In this document: positions 33,364 to 43,500 of the stretch, in pieces | How positions within the stretch are numbered: position 1 is the first letter of the stretch | Layout: every line of letters starts with the position of its first letter | Assembly (NCBI RefSeq): GCF_030409235.1 | Contig: NZ_JAUFPO010000002.1 | Location: 186,001-250,000, forward strand | Direction of reading: 5' to 3' | DNA: 64,000 bases | Source: Halomonas almeriensis | GTDB lineage: Bacteria > Pseudomonadota > Gammaproteobacteria > Pseudomonadales > Halomonadaceae | Made by a program: the position numbers and the translations under genes | Notes under the pieces: model-generated | What the model was told of the DNA's origin: nothing | Seen by the model: only the letters and a program-made list of their open reading frames with translations | The model's database searches: none

Positions 33364-33426
33364 AAGAGGGAAGAAGAGGGGGAGGAGGCGCTCTGGGTGT
33401 CTCTTCCTTCTTCATTCTTCCCTCTT
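33364..33426. repeat. 12-bp inverted repeat of purine/pyrimidine heptamer type between guaB and guaA
   Basis: AAGAGGGAAGAA (33364-33375) and TTCTTCCCTCTT (33415-33426) are perfect inverted repeats 39 bases apart. The right arm region is made of TTCTTCC-like heptamers related to the array before argA. It would form a long, GC-poor stem in the guaBA transcript. Confidence 0.75.
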
Positions 33427-33488
33427 TGTTCCGAGCAGACCGTGACCCAAGCCGCGATGCTTGAGTCCACAACGGCGGTGGCCATTTC

Positions 33489-35066
33489 ATGCAAGACATT
33501 CACGCCCACAAGATCCTGATTCTCGACTTCGGTTCCCAGTACACCCAGTTGATCGCCCGTCGGGTTCGCGACATCGGGGTGTACTCCGAAATTCGCGCCT
33601 TTGATATCACGGAAGAGGAAATCCGTGAGTATGCGCCCAACGGCATCATCCTTGCCGGGGGGCCCGAGTCGGTCACCGAACTGGGCTCGCCACGCGCACC
33701 GCAGTGCGTGTTCGAGATGGGCCTGCCGGTGCTGGGTATCTGCTATGGCATGCAGACCATGGCGGAGCAGCTCGGCGGTGCCGTGGAGGGCTCGAACCAG
33801 CGCGAGTTCGGCTATGCGCAGATCCGCCTCGATGGCCAGAGTGCCCTGTTCGAGGATATTGCCGACCACATCGAAGCCGATACCGGCAAGCGCCTGCTGG
33901 ACGTGTGGATGAGCCACGGTGACAAGGTGGCCCGTGTGCCGGATGCCTTCAGTGTCGTGGCATCCACTGCCAGCTGTCCGGTTGCCGCCATGGCCTGGGA
34001 AGAGAAGCGGTTCTACGGCGTACAGTTCCACCCCGAGGTGACGCATACCCTCCAGGGTCAGCGGATCCTTGAACACTTCGTGCTGGGCATCTGCCAGGCG
34101 GAGCGCTGGTGGACCCCGGCGCAGATCATCGAGGACCAGGTAGCGCGGGTGCGTGAGCAGGTCGGTGACCGTCATGTGCTGCTGGGGCTCTCCGGTGGTG
34201 TCGACTCCTCGGTGGTGGCCGCGCTGCTGCACAAGGCCATCGGCGACCAGTTGACCTGTGTCTTCGTCGACAACGGCCTGCTGCGCAAGAACGAGGGCGA
34301 TCAGGTCATGAAGACCTTTTCCAGCCATATGGGCGTGCGCGTGATCCGGGTCGATGCCGAGGACCAGTTCCTGACACTGCTCGAGGGTGTGGATGACCCC
34401 GAGGCCAAGCGCAAGATCATCGGCAACACCTTCATCGATGTCTTCGATACCGAGGCCGCCAAGATCGAAGGCGTGGAGTACCTGGCCCAGGGCACCATCT
34501 ATCCGGACGTGATCGAGTCCGCCGCCAGCAAGACCGGCAAGGCGCATGTCATCAAGTCTCACCACAACGTGGGCGGCCTGCCCGAGACCATGAAGCTGCA
34601 GCTCGTCGAGCCGCTGCGCGAACTGTTCAAGGATGAGGTGCGCAAGCTAGGTGTCGAGCTTGGCTTGCCCTACGACATGGTCTATCGCCACCCCTTCCCG
34701 GGGCCGGGGCTTGGAGTGCGCATCCTCGGCGAGGTCAAGAAGGAATACGCCGACATCCTGCGCGAGGCCGACGCCATCTTCATCGAGGAGCTGCACAATG
34801 CCGGCTGGTATCAGAAGACCAGCCAGGCCTTTGCCGTCTTCCTGCCGGTACGCTCGGTGGGTGTCGTCGGTGACGGCCGCCGTTACGAATGGGTCATCGC
34901 CCTGCGTGCCGTGGAGACCATCGACTTCATGACCGCCCGCTGGGCGCACCTGCCCTACGAGCTGCTGGAGAAGGTCTCCAACCGCATCATCAACGAGCTC
35001 TCCGGCGTCTCTCGCGTCACCTACGACGTCAGCAGCAAGCCGCCCGCCACCATCGAGTGGGAGTAA
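33489..35066 (+). CDS. guaA: GMP synthase (glutamine-hydrolysing)
   Basis: 525 aa, full length. The class I amidotransferase domain (1-200) has nucleophile Cys in '[11 protein letters not shown]' and His-Glu in '[10 protein letters not shown]'. The ATP pyrophosphatase domain has the P-loop '[17 protein letters not shown]'. The C-terminal dimerisation domain ends '[15 protein letters not shown]', the canonical GuaA tail. It makes GMP from XMP, glutamine and ATP. It is separated from guaB by a 155-base spacer holding stem-loops, and is probably still in one operon. Confidence 0.97.
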   Translation: MQDIHAHKILILDFGSQYTQLIARRVRDIGVYSEIRAFDITEEEIREYAPNGIILAGGPESVTELGSPRAPQCVFEMGLPVLGICYGMQTMAEQLGGAVEGSNQREFGYAQIRLDGQSALFEDIADHIEADTGKRLLDVWMSHGDKVARVPDAFSVVASTASCPVAAMAWEEKRFYGVQFHPEVTHTLQGQRILEHFVLGICQAERWWTPAQIIEDQVARVREQVGDRHVLLGLSGGVDSSVVAALLHKAIGDQLTCVFVDNGLLRKNEGDQVMKTFSSHMGVRVIRVDAEDQFLTLLEGVDDPEAKRKIIGNTFIDVFDTEAAKIEGVEYLAQGTIYPDVIESAASKTGKAHVIKSHHNVGGLPETMKLQLVEPLRELFKDEVRKLGVELGLPYDMVYRHPFPGPGLGVRILGEVKKEYADILREADAIFIEELHNAGWYQKTSQAFAVFLPVRSVGVVGDGRRYEWVIALRAVETIDFMTARWAHLPYELLEKVSNRIINELSGVSRVTYDVSSKPPATIEWE

Positions 35067-35090
35067 CCGGCCCTGTCCGGCCACGCAGGA

Positions 35091-35166
35091 TGACACGCCC
35101 CGGGGCGTGTCACTGCCCGCTGCAAGCGGGCGTCTCAAGGCAGCGGATCATCGCGCATCCGCTGCC
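35091..35166 (+). terminator. Three consecutive stem-loops after guaA
   Basis: The structures are a 22-bp perfect palindrome, TGACACGCCCC/GGGGCGTGTCA (35091-35112); GCCCGCT-GCA-AGCGGGC (35115-35131); and GGCAGCGGAT-N8-ATCCGCTGCC (35139-35166). They are packed almost without spacers in the 354-base gap after guaA. None has a T-run. They may be an RNA-end stabiliser, a REP-like element, or a bidirectional stop. Confidence 0.6.
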
Positions 35167-35314
35167 TCCCACCAGGACTCCAATCCGATGATCGATCACT
35201 GACGCCCAGGGGCGCAGGCTGATCCCGTGTGCGTGGCAAGCCCGCCTGCCTCCATCTCACCGGCACCCTCGAGACACTGAAAATTCATACACAAGACGAA
35301 TGTCTAATTCCTTT

Positions 35315-35330
35315 ATGAAAGCGGTTTCAT
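35315..35330. promoter_or_regulatory. LacI-type operator 1 upstream of the porin
   Basis: ATGAAAGCGGTTTCAT is a 16-bp near-perfect palindrome with the central CG typical of LacI/GalR-family operators. It lies 91 bases before the porin start. Confidence 0.7.
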
Positions 35331-35373
35331 GATCATCAGCAGGGCATCCATTTGCGGTTTTGTCCGCCCGTAA

Positions 35374-35389
35374 ATGAAAGCGCTTTCAT
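35374..35389. promoter_or_regulatory. LacI-type operator 2 upstream of the porin
   Basis: ATGAAAGCGCTTTCAT is a perfect 16-bp palindrome, 59 bases centre to centre from operator 1 and 32 bases before the porin ATG. Two operators suggest repression with looping. No LacI-family gene is in the window. Confidence 0.8.
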
Positions 35390-35420
35390 TTGCTCAAGTC
35401 TTCTACCTGGTGGAGTTACC

Positions 35421-36734
35421 ATGAAACTAACAAAAATGACTCTCGCATTTCTGGCTGTCTCGGCGGGCGTGACCTCCACGCCGGTCTATGCAGAAAAGTC
35501 ACAGGGATTCGAGTTCCACGGCTATTTCCGAGCGGGCGTTCTGTTCAACGCCAATGACGACTTCAAGCGCTCCAAGTTTCCCGGCTCCAAGGAGCGGCTG
35601 GGTCGACTGGGGATCGAGTCGGATAATCACTTCGAGCTGGCCCTGCAGAAGAACTTCGAAAACGACAAGGGACAGCAGGTGCGCATCAAGACCCGCGCCG
35701 GTGCCGATAATTCGCAATATGCCACCAACCAGCTGGGGGCCAATGCCGACGCGGCCAACAGTGAAATCGGCATGATCGAGACCTTTGTCGAGTTCGACGG
35801 GTACACCGAGACCGGCACGGTGTGGGGCGGCAAGCGGTTTTATGGCAAGGACAACTACATCTTCATGACCGACTTCTTCTACACCGACATGTCAGGTACT
35901 GGCGCAGGGGTGGAAGGCATCGAGCTGGGCGGCAACAAGTGGGATTTTGCCTACATCGCCAGTGATGACTCGGGGGATACCGGGTTCTGGGGCGACGGCA
36001 ACAATGTCATGCACGCCGTGCACGTGGGGGTGGACCTCGGCGGAGTCGAACTGCATGCCATGGGCAAGCACCTGCCCGACAACATCGTGGAAGAGAACGG
36101 TGTCGCCAATGAGTATGCCTCCAGTGGCTATGACCTGAGCGCCATCGTGCACTCGGAGAGTGTCTATGGCCTGTCCGACAAGGGCTTTACCAAGTATATC
36201 GGCCAGGTGGGCCAGGGCCTGGGGTCCGGGCAACTGCTGGGCGGTACGCTCACCACCTATAACACCTACGCGCCGGGCAGCAATATCACCGGCAACAAAA
36301 TCACCGGCACCGCCTGCGGTACCTCATGCGTGAAAGCCGTGGAAAGCGGGGACATGTCCACTCGTGCCCTGGTCTGGGGCGGTTATTTCTTCGATAACGG
36401 CGTCAGCGTGTTCCATTCGCTGCAGGGGCAGTACAACGACAAGGAAAACGGCAGCATCGATAGCTGGGCCTCGGCGATGGTGCGTCCCACCTTTCCGATC
36501 AGCGACAACCTGGATTTTGTCACCGAAGCCGGTTACCAGTATAACCGCCAGGAGGATGCTTCAGGCGTAAAATCAAACAGTTATGATTACAAGTTGACGG
36601 CCGGTCCCAAGCTCAAGGTCGACACCGGTTTTGGCCCGACGCCGGAAACCCGCTTCCTCGCCACCTATCTGGATGGAGATCAGCGTAACGAAAGTGATCT
36701 TATTGTGGGCGTGCAAGCCGACATGTGGTGGTAA
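35421..36734 (+). CDS. Maltoporin-like (LamB-type) carbohydrate porin
   Basis: 437 aa from ATG 35421 (GGTGGAG upstream). A signal peptide ends near 'STPVYA'. The mature start 'GFEFHGYFRAGVLF' matches the first strand of LamB porins, 'KRFYGKDNYIFMTDFFYTDMSGTGAGVE' is the conserved loop region, and the C-terminus ends in aromatic W-W typical of outer-membrane beta barrels. It would pass sugars across the outer membrane. No transporter or hydrolase for a sugar lies beside it, so the substrate is open. Control by a LacI-family repressor is inferred from the twin operators. Confidence 0.88.
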   Translation: MKLTKMTLAFLAVSAGVTSTPVYAEKSQGFEFHGYFRAGVLFNANDDFKRSKFPGSKERLGRLGIESDNHFELALQKNFENDKGQQVRIKTRAGADNSQYATNQLGANADAANSEIGMIETFVEFDGYTETGTVWGGKRFYGKDNYIFMTDFFYTDMSGTGAGVEGIELGGNKWDFAYIASDDSGDTGFWGDGNNVMHAVHVGVDLGGVELHAMGKHLPDNIVEENGVANEYASSGYDLSAIVHSESVYGLSDKGFTKYIGQVGQGLGSGQLLGGTLTTYNTYAPGSNITGNKITGTACGTSCVKAVESGDMSTRALVWGGYFFDNGVSVFHSLQGQYNDKENGSIDSWASAMVRPTFPISDNLDFVTEAGYQYNRQEDASGVKSNSYDYKLTAGPKLKVDTGFGPTPETRFLATYLDGDQRNESDLIVGVQADMWW

Positions 36735-36771
36735 ACCCTGCCTGATTCGCAATATCCTGTTTGCTGTTTCC

Positions 36772-36800
36772 GAGCCTGCTGGCAAGCAGGCTCTTTTTTT
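36772..36800 (+). terminator. Intrinsic terminator of the porin gene
   Basis: GAGCCTGCT (36772-36780), loop GGCA, AGCAGGCTC (36785-36793), then seven T residues. Confidence 0.95.
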
Positions 36801-36861
36801 ACCTCTGGCAAGTGCTCGGGCCCGTGGCCCGGCTTCAAGCCGCATGATGGGTGTTGATGAC

Positions 36862-37725
36862 ATGCAAGTGACAGGCTTCAAGGCGCTGGTATGCCCGCTG
36901 GATGGTGGCCCGCTGACGCATGCCGAGCGTGCCTGGCGTTGCACGGCCGGCCACAGTTTCGATGTGGCCCGACAGGGGTATGTGCACTTGCTGCCGGTGA
37001 ACAGCAAGCGCTCCCGTGACCCGGGTGACAGCAAGGATATGGTGGCATCACGGCAGCGCTTCCTGGAAGCTGGTCACTATCGGCCCATCGCCGAGGCGGT
37101 GAGTCACAGCGTTCTGTCAGGCGTCGCCGATGAGGCCACGCTGAGTTGCCTCGATGCCGGCTGTGGCGAGGGCTACTACCTTCGCCAGCTGGTCGAGGAT
37201 GCGGCAGAGGCTCCCATCGCACCGCCACTTGCCCTGTTGGGGGTGGATATTTCCAAGTGGGCCGTGCGCGACGCCGCAAGACGCTTGAAGGCGGCCACCT
37301 GGGTCGTGGCGTCCAATGCACATCTACCGGTTGCAACAGCCAGTCTCGACCGTGTGCTCTGTCTGTTTGGCTTTCCTGCATACGCGGAGTTTGCCCGCAT
37401 TCTCAAGCCCGGCGGTGAGCTGCTGCTGGTCGAGGCCGGGCCGGATCATCTGCGCGAGTTGCGCGAGATCATCTATCCCAGCCTCAAGCCACCCCGCAAA
37501 GACGACAATGCCGCGCCCGAGGGCTTTAGCAGACATTCGAGGGAGACGCTGCGCTATCGACTCGAGCTTTCCGGCCCCGAGCCCATCGCCGATCTGCTGA
37601 CCATGACGCCACATCTTCACCGTGCCAATGCCGAGGGGCGTGAAAGGCTGGCAGCCCTGACTTCCCTGGCGCTGTCCGTGGAGGTACACCTGACACGCCT
37701 GGCGAGAGCCTGCCCGGTTGAATGA
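36862..37725 (+). CDS. rlmA: 23S rRNA (guanine-N1) methyltransferase RlmA
   Basis: 287 aa from ATG 36862; ATGs at 36844 and 36847 are in frame and equally lack a strong ribosome site. The N-terminal zinc ribbon reads 'ALVCPLDGGPL...WRCTAGHSFD', and the SAM-binding motif is 'CLDAGCGEGYYLRQL'. 'LCLFGFPAYAEFARILKPGG' continues the Rossmann fold. E. coli RlmA methylates G745 of 23S rRNA. The gene is monocistronic between the porin terminator and yghU. Confidence 0.92.
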   Translation: MQVTGFKALVCPLDGGPLTHAERAWRCTAGHSFDVARQGYVHLLPVNSKRSRDPGDSKDMVASRQRFLEAGHYRPIAEAVSHSVLSGVADEATLSCLDAGCGEGYYLRQLVEDAAEAPIAPPLALLGVDISKWAVRDAARRLKAATWVVASNAHLPVATASLDRVLCLFGFPAYAEFARILKPGGELLLVEAGPDHLRELREIIYPSLKPPRKDDNAAPEGFSRHSRETLRYRLELSGPEPIADLLTMTPHLHRANAEGRERLAALTSLALSVEVHLTRLARACPVE

Positions 37726-37841
37726 CGCAAGCGCCGAGCCGGATATTGTGAAAACCTAGCGTCCAGCTTGATAGGGCGCTAACTTGTCCCCATTAACGTT
37801 GTGTGTGTCAGTACGGCAACCATTGTGATCGAGGAGAGGGC

Positions 37842-38717
37842 ATGAGCCAGGACAACACCTATACACCACCCCGGGTCTGGACCTGGGAGCAGGCCAGTGG
37901 TGGTCAGTTTGCCAGCATCAACCGCCCGATTGCCGGGGCGACCCACGAAAAAGCATTGCCGGTGGGTGAGCCCCCCTTCCAGCTCTATTCCCTGGCGACG
38001 CCGAATGGCGTCAAGGCCACGGTCATGCTCGAGGAACTGCTCGAGCTTGGCCATACCACGGCAGAGTACGATGCCTGGTTGATCCGGATCGGGGATGGCG
38101 AGCAGTTCGGCAGCGGCTTTGTCGAGGTCAATCCGAACTCCAAGATCCCGGCCCTCATGGACCATTCCACCGAGACGCCGACGCGTGTCTTCGAGTCCGG
38201 CGCCATCCTGCTGTATCTGGCCGAGAAGTTCGGGGACTTCCTGCCGACAGCTTTCAAGGCACGTACCGAGGCGCTGAACTGGCTGTTCTGGCAGATGGGC
38301 AGCGCTCCCTTCGTGGGGGGTGGCTTCGGCCATTTCTATGCCTACGCACCGGAAAAGCTCGAATACCCCATTGATCGCTATGCCATGGAGACCAAGCGTC
38401 AGCTGGATGTCCTCGATCGGCATCTGGCCGAGAATCGGTATCTGGCGGGAGACGACTACAGCATTGCCGACATTGCCAACTGGCCCTGGTATGGCCAGCT
38501 GGTGCTGGGCCGTCTCTACGACGCGGGCGAGTTCTTGCAGGTACATACCTACGAAAACGTGGTGCGTTGGGCACAGGACATCGACGCTCGACCGGCGGTC
38601 CAGCGCGGCCGCATGGTCAACCGAACTTTCGGGGAGCCGGAGATGCAGCTGCATGAGCGTCACCACGCCAGCGACTTCGCCCAAAAGACCCAGGACAAGC
38701 TCGAGCCCCAGTCCTGA
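37842..38717 (+). CDS. yghU: YghU-like glutathione-dependent disulfide-bond oxidoreductase
   Basis: 291 aa from ATG 37842, with GAGGAGAG directly upstream. The N-terminal extension 'PPRVWTWEQASGGQFASINRPIAGATHEKALPVG' is diagnostic for the YghU/Ure2p-like nu-class GST group. The thioredoxin-like domain has 'TPNGVKATVMLEELLELG' and 'NSKIPALMDH...VFESGAI'. The C-terminal helical domain has 'YSIADIANWPWYG'. Relatives bind two glutathiones and reduce disulfides or peroxides. Single-gene unit with its own terminator. Confidence 0.93.
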   Translation: MSQDNTYTPPRVWTWEQASGGQFASINRPIAGATHEKALPVGEPPFQLYSLATPNGVKATVMLEELLELGHTTAEYDAWLIRIGDGEQFGSGFVEVNPNSKIPALMDHSTETPTRVFESGAILLYLAEKFGDFLPTAFKARTEALNWLFWQMGSAPFVGGGFGHFYAYAPEKLEYPIDRYAMETKRQLDVLDRHLAENRYLAGDDYSIADIANWPWYGQLVLGRLYDAGEFLQVHTYENVVRWAQDIDARPAVQRGRMVNRTFGEPEMQLHERHHASDFAQKTQDKLEPQS

Positions 38718-38745
38718 TCGCGTAACCTGATATAGGTTGCTTGAG

Positions 38746-38771
38746 AGGCCGGCGTCCCACGCTGGCCTTTT
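38746..38771 (+). terminator. Intrinsic terminator after yghU
   Basis: AGGCCGGCGT pairs with ACGCTGGCCT (one G-T wobble) around CCC, and TTTT follows. It lies about 30 bases past the yghU stop. Confidence 0.85.
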
Positions 38772-38792
38772 GCGTCATGCGTCGCGGATAAC

Positions 38793-39662
38793 CTACTCAA
38801 GGGGTGAGTGGCTCAACGTTTGTGTCAGCCGCTCCATCAGTTCGCCGCTGTGACGCCAGAAGTGCCAGTACAGCGGAACCTCCAGCGCATGCTGTGGCGC
38901 CAGGCTGATCAATTCGCCACGCCGAACGGCGTCTCGGACCTGCATCATCGGCATCATGCCGTATCCCATGCCGGCGCAGGCCAGGCGCACGAAACCTTCC
39001 GACTCCGGACACAGGTGATAGGGGAAGGGGCCGTGGTAGCCGAACTGGGCGAGAAAGCGGTGCTGTAACTGGTCATTGGGGCCATAGACGATGGCGGGGG
39101 CCCGTCGGAAGGCCGCCTCGCAGGGGCCGTCGGGGAAATGGTCGGCCGCATACTCGGGCGTGGCCATAGGGTGATAGGTCATCGAGCCCAGCGGCACGCA
39201 CCGTGCGCCGGTAATCGGCTGGTCGTTGGCACACAGACAGGCGGCCACATCCCCATCTCGCAGGCGTTTGAGGCCGACGTCCTGATCCTCGACCACCAGG
39301 TCCATCAATACTTCCTCGCGTCGGCAGAAGCCGGTGACGGCCGAGGCCCACCAGGTCACTAGGCTATCGGCGTTGAGGGCGATACGCAGTCGGGGCGAGG
39401 CGACTTCCAGTGTTGGCAGGGCCTGGCCGAGCTCGCGCTCGAGCAGGCAGACGCGTTGATAGTGATTCAGCAGTCGCTGTCCGGCGGGGGTCGCCGCCAG
39501 TTGCGGGTGGCGTACCAGCACCGGCTGGCCCAGACGAATTTCCAGTGCCTTGATGCGCTGTGAGACGGCGGACTGGGAAAGGCCGAGTGCCTCGCCGGCG
39601 CGTTCGAACCCGCCGCATTCCATGACCGTCGCCAGGGCGCTGAGCAGTTTATAGTCCAGCAT
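38793..39662 (-). CDS. argP: LysR-family regulator ArgP
   Basis: 289 aa from ATG 39662. It has an N-terminal winged helix ('MLDYKLLSALATVMECGGFERAGEALGLSQSAVSQRIKALE') almost as in E. coli ArgP/IciA. The effector domain ends with 'GYGMMPMMQVRDAVRRGELISL', also typical. ArgP activates export of arginine/lysine by driving argO. Here the exporter gene is divergent across a 96-base gap, the standard arrangement. Effector (Arg versus Lys) is inferred from the family. Confidence 0.93.
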   Translation of the reverse strand: MLDYKLLSALATVMECGGFERAGEALGLSQSAVSQRIKALEIRLGQPVLVRHPQLAATPAGQRLLNHYQRVCLLERELGQALPTLEVASPRLRIALNADSLVTWWASAVTGFCRREEVLMDLVVEDQDVGLKRLRDGDVAACLCANDQPITGARCVPLGSMTYHPMATPEYAADHFPDGPCEAAFRRAPAIVYGPNDQLQHRFLAQFGYHGPFPYHLCPESEGFVRLACAGMGYGMMPMMQVRDAVRRGELISLAPQHALEVPLYWHFWRHSGELMERLTQTLSHSPLE

Positions 39663-39758
39663 AAGCAAAATTAATGTGGGCTAAAGAGAATGATTTTTAA
39701 GTATAGCGGTATCCCGCTACGCTGGCCTCATTCCGGTGATACCAGAAGGACGATACCG

Positions 39759-40379
39759 ATGTGGGAAAGTTATCTGACGGGGCTTTTGGTCAGCGGCGGC
39801 ATCATCATTGCCATTGGCGCGCAGAATGCCTATGTACTGGGGCTAGCCGTGCGTCGCGAACACCACTGGTGGTCAGCAGGGCTATGCATGAGCGCCGATC
39901 TGCTGCTGATCACGGCGGGCATGTTCGGGGTCAGTGCGATGCTGGTGGCCATGCCGGAAGCCATGGCAGTGCTGCGGTGGCTGGGTGTGGCGTTCCTGAT
40001 GTGGCTGGCGGTGCAAGGGTTTTATCGGGCCATCGCCGGCCGCCAGGGGCTCGAACGTGCGGAAGCCGAGAAACGCAGCCTGGTCGGAGTGATGCTGGCG
40101 ACCCTGGCCGTGACGGTACTCAATCCCCAGGTCTATCTGGACACTCTGCTGCTGATACCTTCGGTCGGTGCTCAACAGCAGAGTGAGGCGGCCTTCGTTG
40201 CGGGGGCGGGCAGTGCCTCGGTCCTGTGGTTCGGGTTGCTGGCCGGGTGCGGCGCCCTGCTGTCGCCCTGGCTGGCGACACCCCGTGCCTGGCGGCTGAT
40301 CGACGGCGGGATCGCCACGATGATGGCAGTGATTGCGTTGAAGCTGGCGCTCGATACTGGTTTTCAGGCAGCTGCGTGA
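39759..40379 (+). CDS. argO: LysE/ArgO-family basic amino acid exporter
   Basis: 206 aa inner-membrane protein from ATG 39759, with AGAAGGA upstream. 'GGIIIAIGAQNAYVLGLAVRREH' is the LysE/ArgO N-terminal signature, and about six hydrophobic segments follow. 'LAVTVLNPQVYLDTLLLIPSVGAQQ' contains the conserved NPxxYLD. It exports L-arginine or L-lysine. Divergent argP should regulate it from the shared intergenic region, which contains AT-rich LysR-type target sequence. Confidence 0.93.
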   Translation: MWESYLTGLLVSGGIIIAIGAQNAYVLGLAVRREHHWWSAGLCMSADLLLITAGMFGVSAMLVAMPEAMAVLRWLGVAFLMWLAVQGFYRAIAGRQGLERAEAEKRSLVGVMLATLAVTVLNPQVYLDTLLLIPSVGAQQQSEAAFVAGAGSASVLWFGLLAGCGALLSPWLATPRAWRLIDGGIATMMAVIALKLALDTGFQAAA

Positions 40380-40492
40380 CCCACTGTGCATCTGTGGCGG
40401 ACATTCAACGCAATATAGATTGCGTTTTCTATCAGCATTATCTTAACTCTGGGACGGATAACCTGATTTTGAAAGGTTAACGTTTTTTCACC

Positions 40493-40512
40493 GCGGGGGT
40501 GGGGACCCCCGC
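40493..40512. repeat. Strong stem-loop before the GGDEF-EAL gene
   Basis: GCGGGGGT (40493-40500), loop GGGG, ACCCCCGC (40505-40512), 59 bases before the GTG start. A TTTTTT tract lies on the upstream side, so it is not a plus-strand intrinsic terminator. It does not resemble a c-di-GMP riboswitch. Confidence 0.55.
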
Positions 40513-40570
40513 CCTCTCAGGATTGGCGTGGCTCGTCAGGCATCGCTGATACCGTCTTGGAGACTATCGA

Positions 40571-43500
40571 GTGCGTGCTTCACGTTTTTCCCAGTGGCTT
40601 TGGGGCTTGGGAATCGTGCTGTTGACGCTGGCATCCGTGACACCGCTGGTCATGGCGTACCTTGGTTCAGAAAAACTTCTGCATGAGTCTCAACAGCATA
40701 CACTGCAGCGTGACCAGCGCCTCCTGGAAGAGGTGCTGGGCGAACGGTTCATGGATATTCGCTCCCAGAGCCGGGCGATTGCCGGTTCGCCGGATTTGCA
40801 CAAGGAACTGGGGGATGCCGACTTCGACAGGATTCGGTCGGTCTTGCAGCAGCAACTGGCCAACGGGGGGCGCCGACATATCGATGCACTGGCGCTCGGG
40901 TATCGCGAAGAGCGGGTCGTGGCATCGCGGCAGATCAGCCCGGATCGGGTACAGGCGGTGCTGAATGACAATGTCACGGTCAACGAGTGGCAGAGCGTGA
41001 CGGAGGCGTCCGAAACGTCTGCTGGTGAGTGGTTGGTATTGCCGGTCCAGCTGGATCATCAAGTGAGCGCGGAGGGGCCGGCCTGGCTGTATGCTCTGGT
41101 GCGCTTGAATGACAATGATTGGCTGGCCAGCGTCCTGATGAGCACCTTCGGCGCGTCAGCGGTAACGCTGCAACGCAACGACACCGTCCTGGTATCGCGC
41201 GAGACAGGCGCCGGCCAGCTGGAGGCACTGGCCGGCATGCGTGACGCTCGGGGCTTGGTCGAGCAGGATTCCGGCATCCTGCGACACCATACATGGCAGG
41301 TCGGCAACAGTACCCAATACCAGGTTCGCTCTTGGTTGCCGAATACCGCGTCGCCGCTATGGAGCGACATCTATCTGAGCATGCTGGTCGTGGCCTGCCT
41401 GACGGTTGTGGTGCTGGTCGGCATCTGGCTGTTTGCCGTGCGCCATTTGACGGGGCGCTTGTTGGCGGACCCGCTGAGTGATGCACAGGCGGCTCTTCGC
41501 CCCGAGACGCGGCCCGGCCGGTCATCGGTGTCGGGTGACCCGGCGACGACCGGCCAGCGCCTGGAACGCACCAGCGACGCCGGGCTGTGGCAGGCGCATG
41601 AGCAGGACTCCTTCTTTTCCGGCATTATTCGATATTCCCCCGAATGCATCTTCGTCAAGGATGTTGAAGGCTACCACCGGCTGGTCAACAAGCAGTATGC
41701 GCGAACCCTCTGGTCGTCTCCCGAGGCCATGGTCGGCAAACGCGATGACATGGTGCTGCCGGAACACATGCTCGATCAGGCACGCTCCTCGGACAGGGAC
41801 GTGCTGGACTCCGGCAAAGCGGTGAAATACGAGGCGACGATCCGCACGCCGGATGGTGTCAGAACCTTCCTGGTCACCAAGTTTCCGATCAGTGATGGCG
41901 GAGGAGAGCCTCATCTGCTGGGCGGTATCGCGACCGATATCACCGAACTCAAGGAGACCCAGGAGCGTCTGGGGCTGGTACAGAATGTCTTCGCCGAGAC
42001 CACCGAGGCCATCATCGTGCTGGATGACCGGCATAATGCGCTGATCGCCAACCGTGCCTTCAGCGAACTGAGCGGCTATGACCAGAGCCAGGCGACGTCG
42101 GCCATTCAGTCATTTCTGCTCGAGCACCCTGAAGTGGCCAATCAACTGGACAAGCAGCGTCGCTGGCAGGGGCAATGCTTCTTTGCGCATCGCCAGGGCG
42201 GCATTCTGCCGGTACTGGTCTCGGTGACCACGCTGCCCAAGTCATCCGGTGAGGCGCGGTATGTCCTGCGTTTCAACGACATCACCGAGCTCAAGCTGGC
42301 CGAGCACCGTCTCGAACATCTGGCCTGGTACGACCAGTTGACGGGTCTGCCGAATCGCAGCCTGTTTTCCCAGCGCCTGGAAGAAGCACTGGAACAGGCG
42401 TCGACGATGACGGCCATCCTGTTCATCGACCTGGACCACTTCAAGGATATCAATGACAAGTACGGGCACTCCCGGGGGGATCAGGTGTTGTGCCAGGTCG
42501 CTGACAGGTTGCGCACCTGCGTCCAGGCCAAGGATGTCATCTCTCGGTTCGGTGCCGATGAATTCACCGTGATGCTGCGGGATATCGATACCGAGGCCCA
42601 GGTCATGTCGATTGCCTCGCGGGTGATGAAGACCCTCGAGATGCCCTTCGAGGCGGGCGAGGATGAATGCCTCAACTCGGTGAGCATCGGCATCACATTG
42701 AGCATGCGGCATGGTGGTACCGCCGAGACTCTGCTGCGTAACGCCGACCAGGCCATGTACGTGGCCAAGGAGCGGGGGCGGCAGCGTATCGTGTTGTTCG
42801 ACCCCAGCATCGATGCGCGGCAACAGCAGCGCCTCAATTACGAGATGGGCTTGCGTGAAGCCCTGAACAAGGGTGAGCTCTTCGTGCGTTACCAGCCGCG
42901 TTTCGAAATCTCGGGTCGCAGAATCGTCGGCGCCGAGGCCCTGGTACGCTGGGAAAGCCAGGAACATGGTCTGGTACCCCCCGACATCTTCATTCCGATT
43001 GCCGAGGGAACCCGGTTGATCGTCGATATAGGCCGCTTCGTACTGGAGCAGGCATGCCATGAGGCGGCGCACTGGGCCGAGCAGGGTGAGGCAGTGCCGG
43101 TATCGGTGAACCTGTCGCCCAAGCAGCTGCGTGAAGACGGCCTGTGGAGTGATATCCAGCGGATATTGCGGGAGTCCGGACTGGCCCCGGACATGCTGGA
43201 GCTCGAGCTGACGGAGAGCATGCTGGTGGATAACATCGACCTGGTGCTGCCGCTCCTGCAGCGTATACGCGCCCTGGGCGTCAATATTGCCATCGATGAC
43301 TTTGGCACCGGCTACTCGTCACTGGCCTACCTGAAGCAACTACCCATCGATACGGTCAAGGTGGACCGGAGCTTCATCAATGATGTGCCCGGGTCGCCGG
43401 AAGACGAGACGCTGCTGCAGGCCATCGTCAGCATGGCTCGAAGCCTCAACTACCGCGTGGTGGCCGAAGGCGTGGAAAGCGAACAGCAGCGTGCCTTTCT

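Noticed and set aside
40493-40512. c-di-GMP riboswitch before the GGDEF-EAL gene
   Set aside because: Only one simple G-rich hairpin is visible; the conserved GEMM core motifs are absent.
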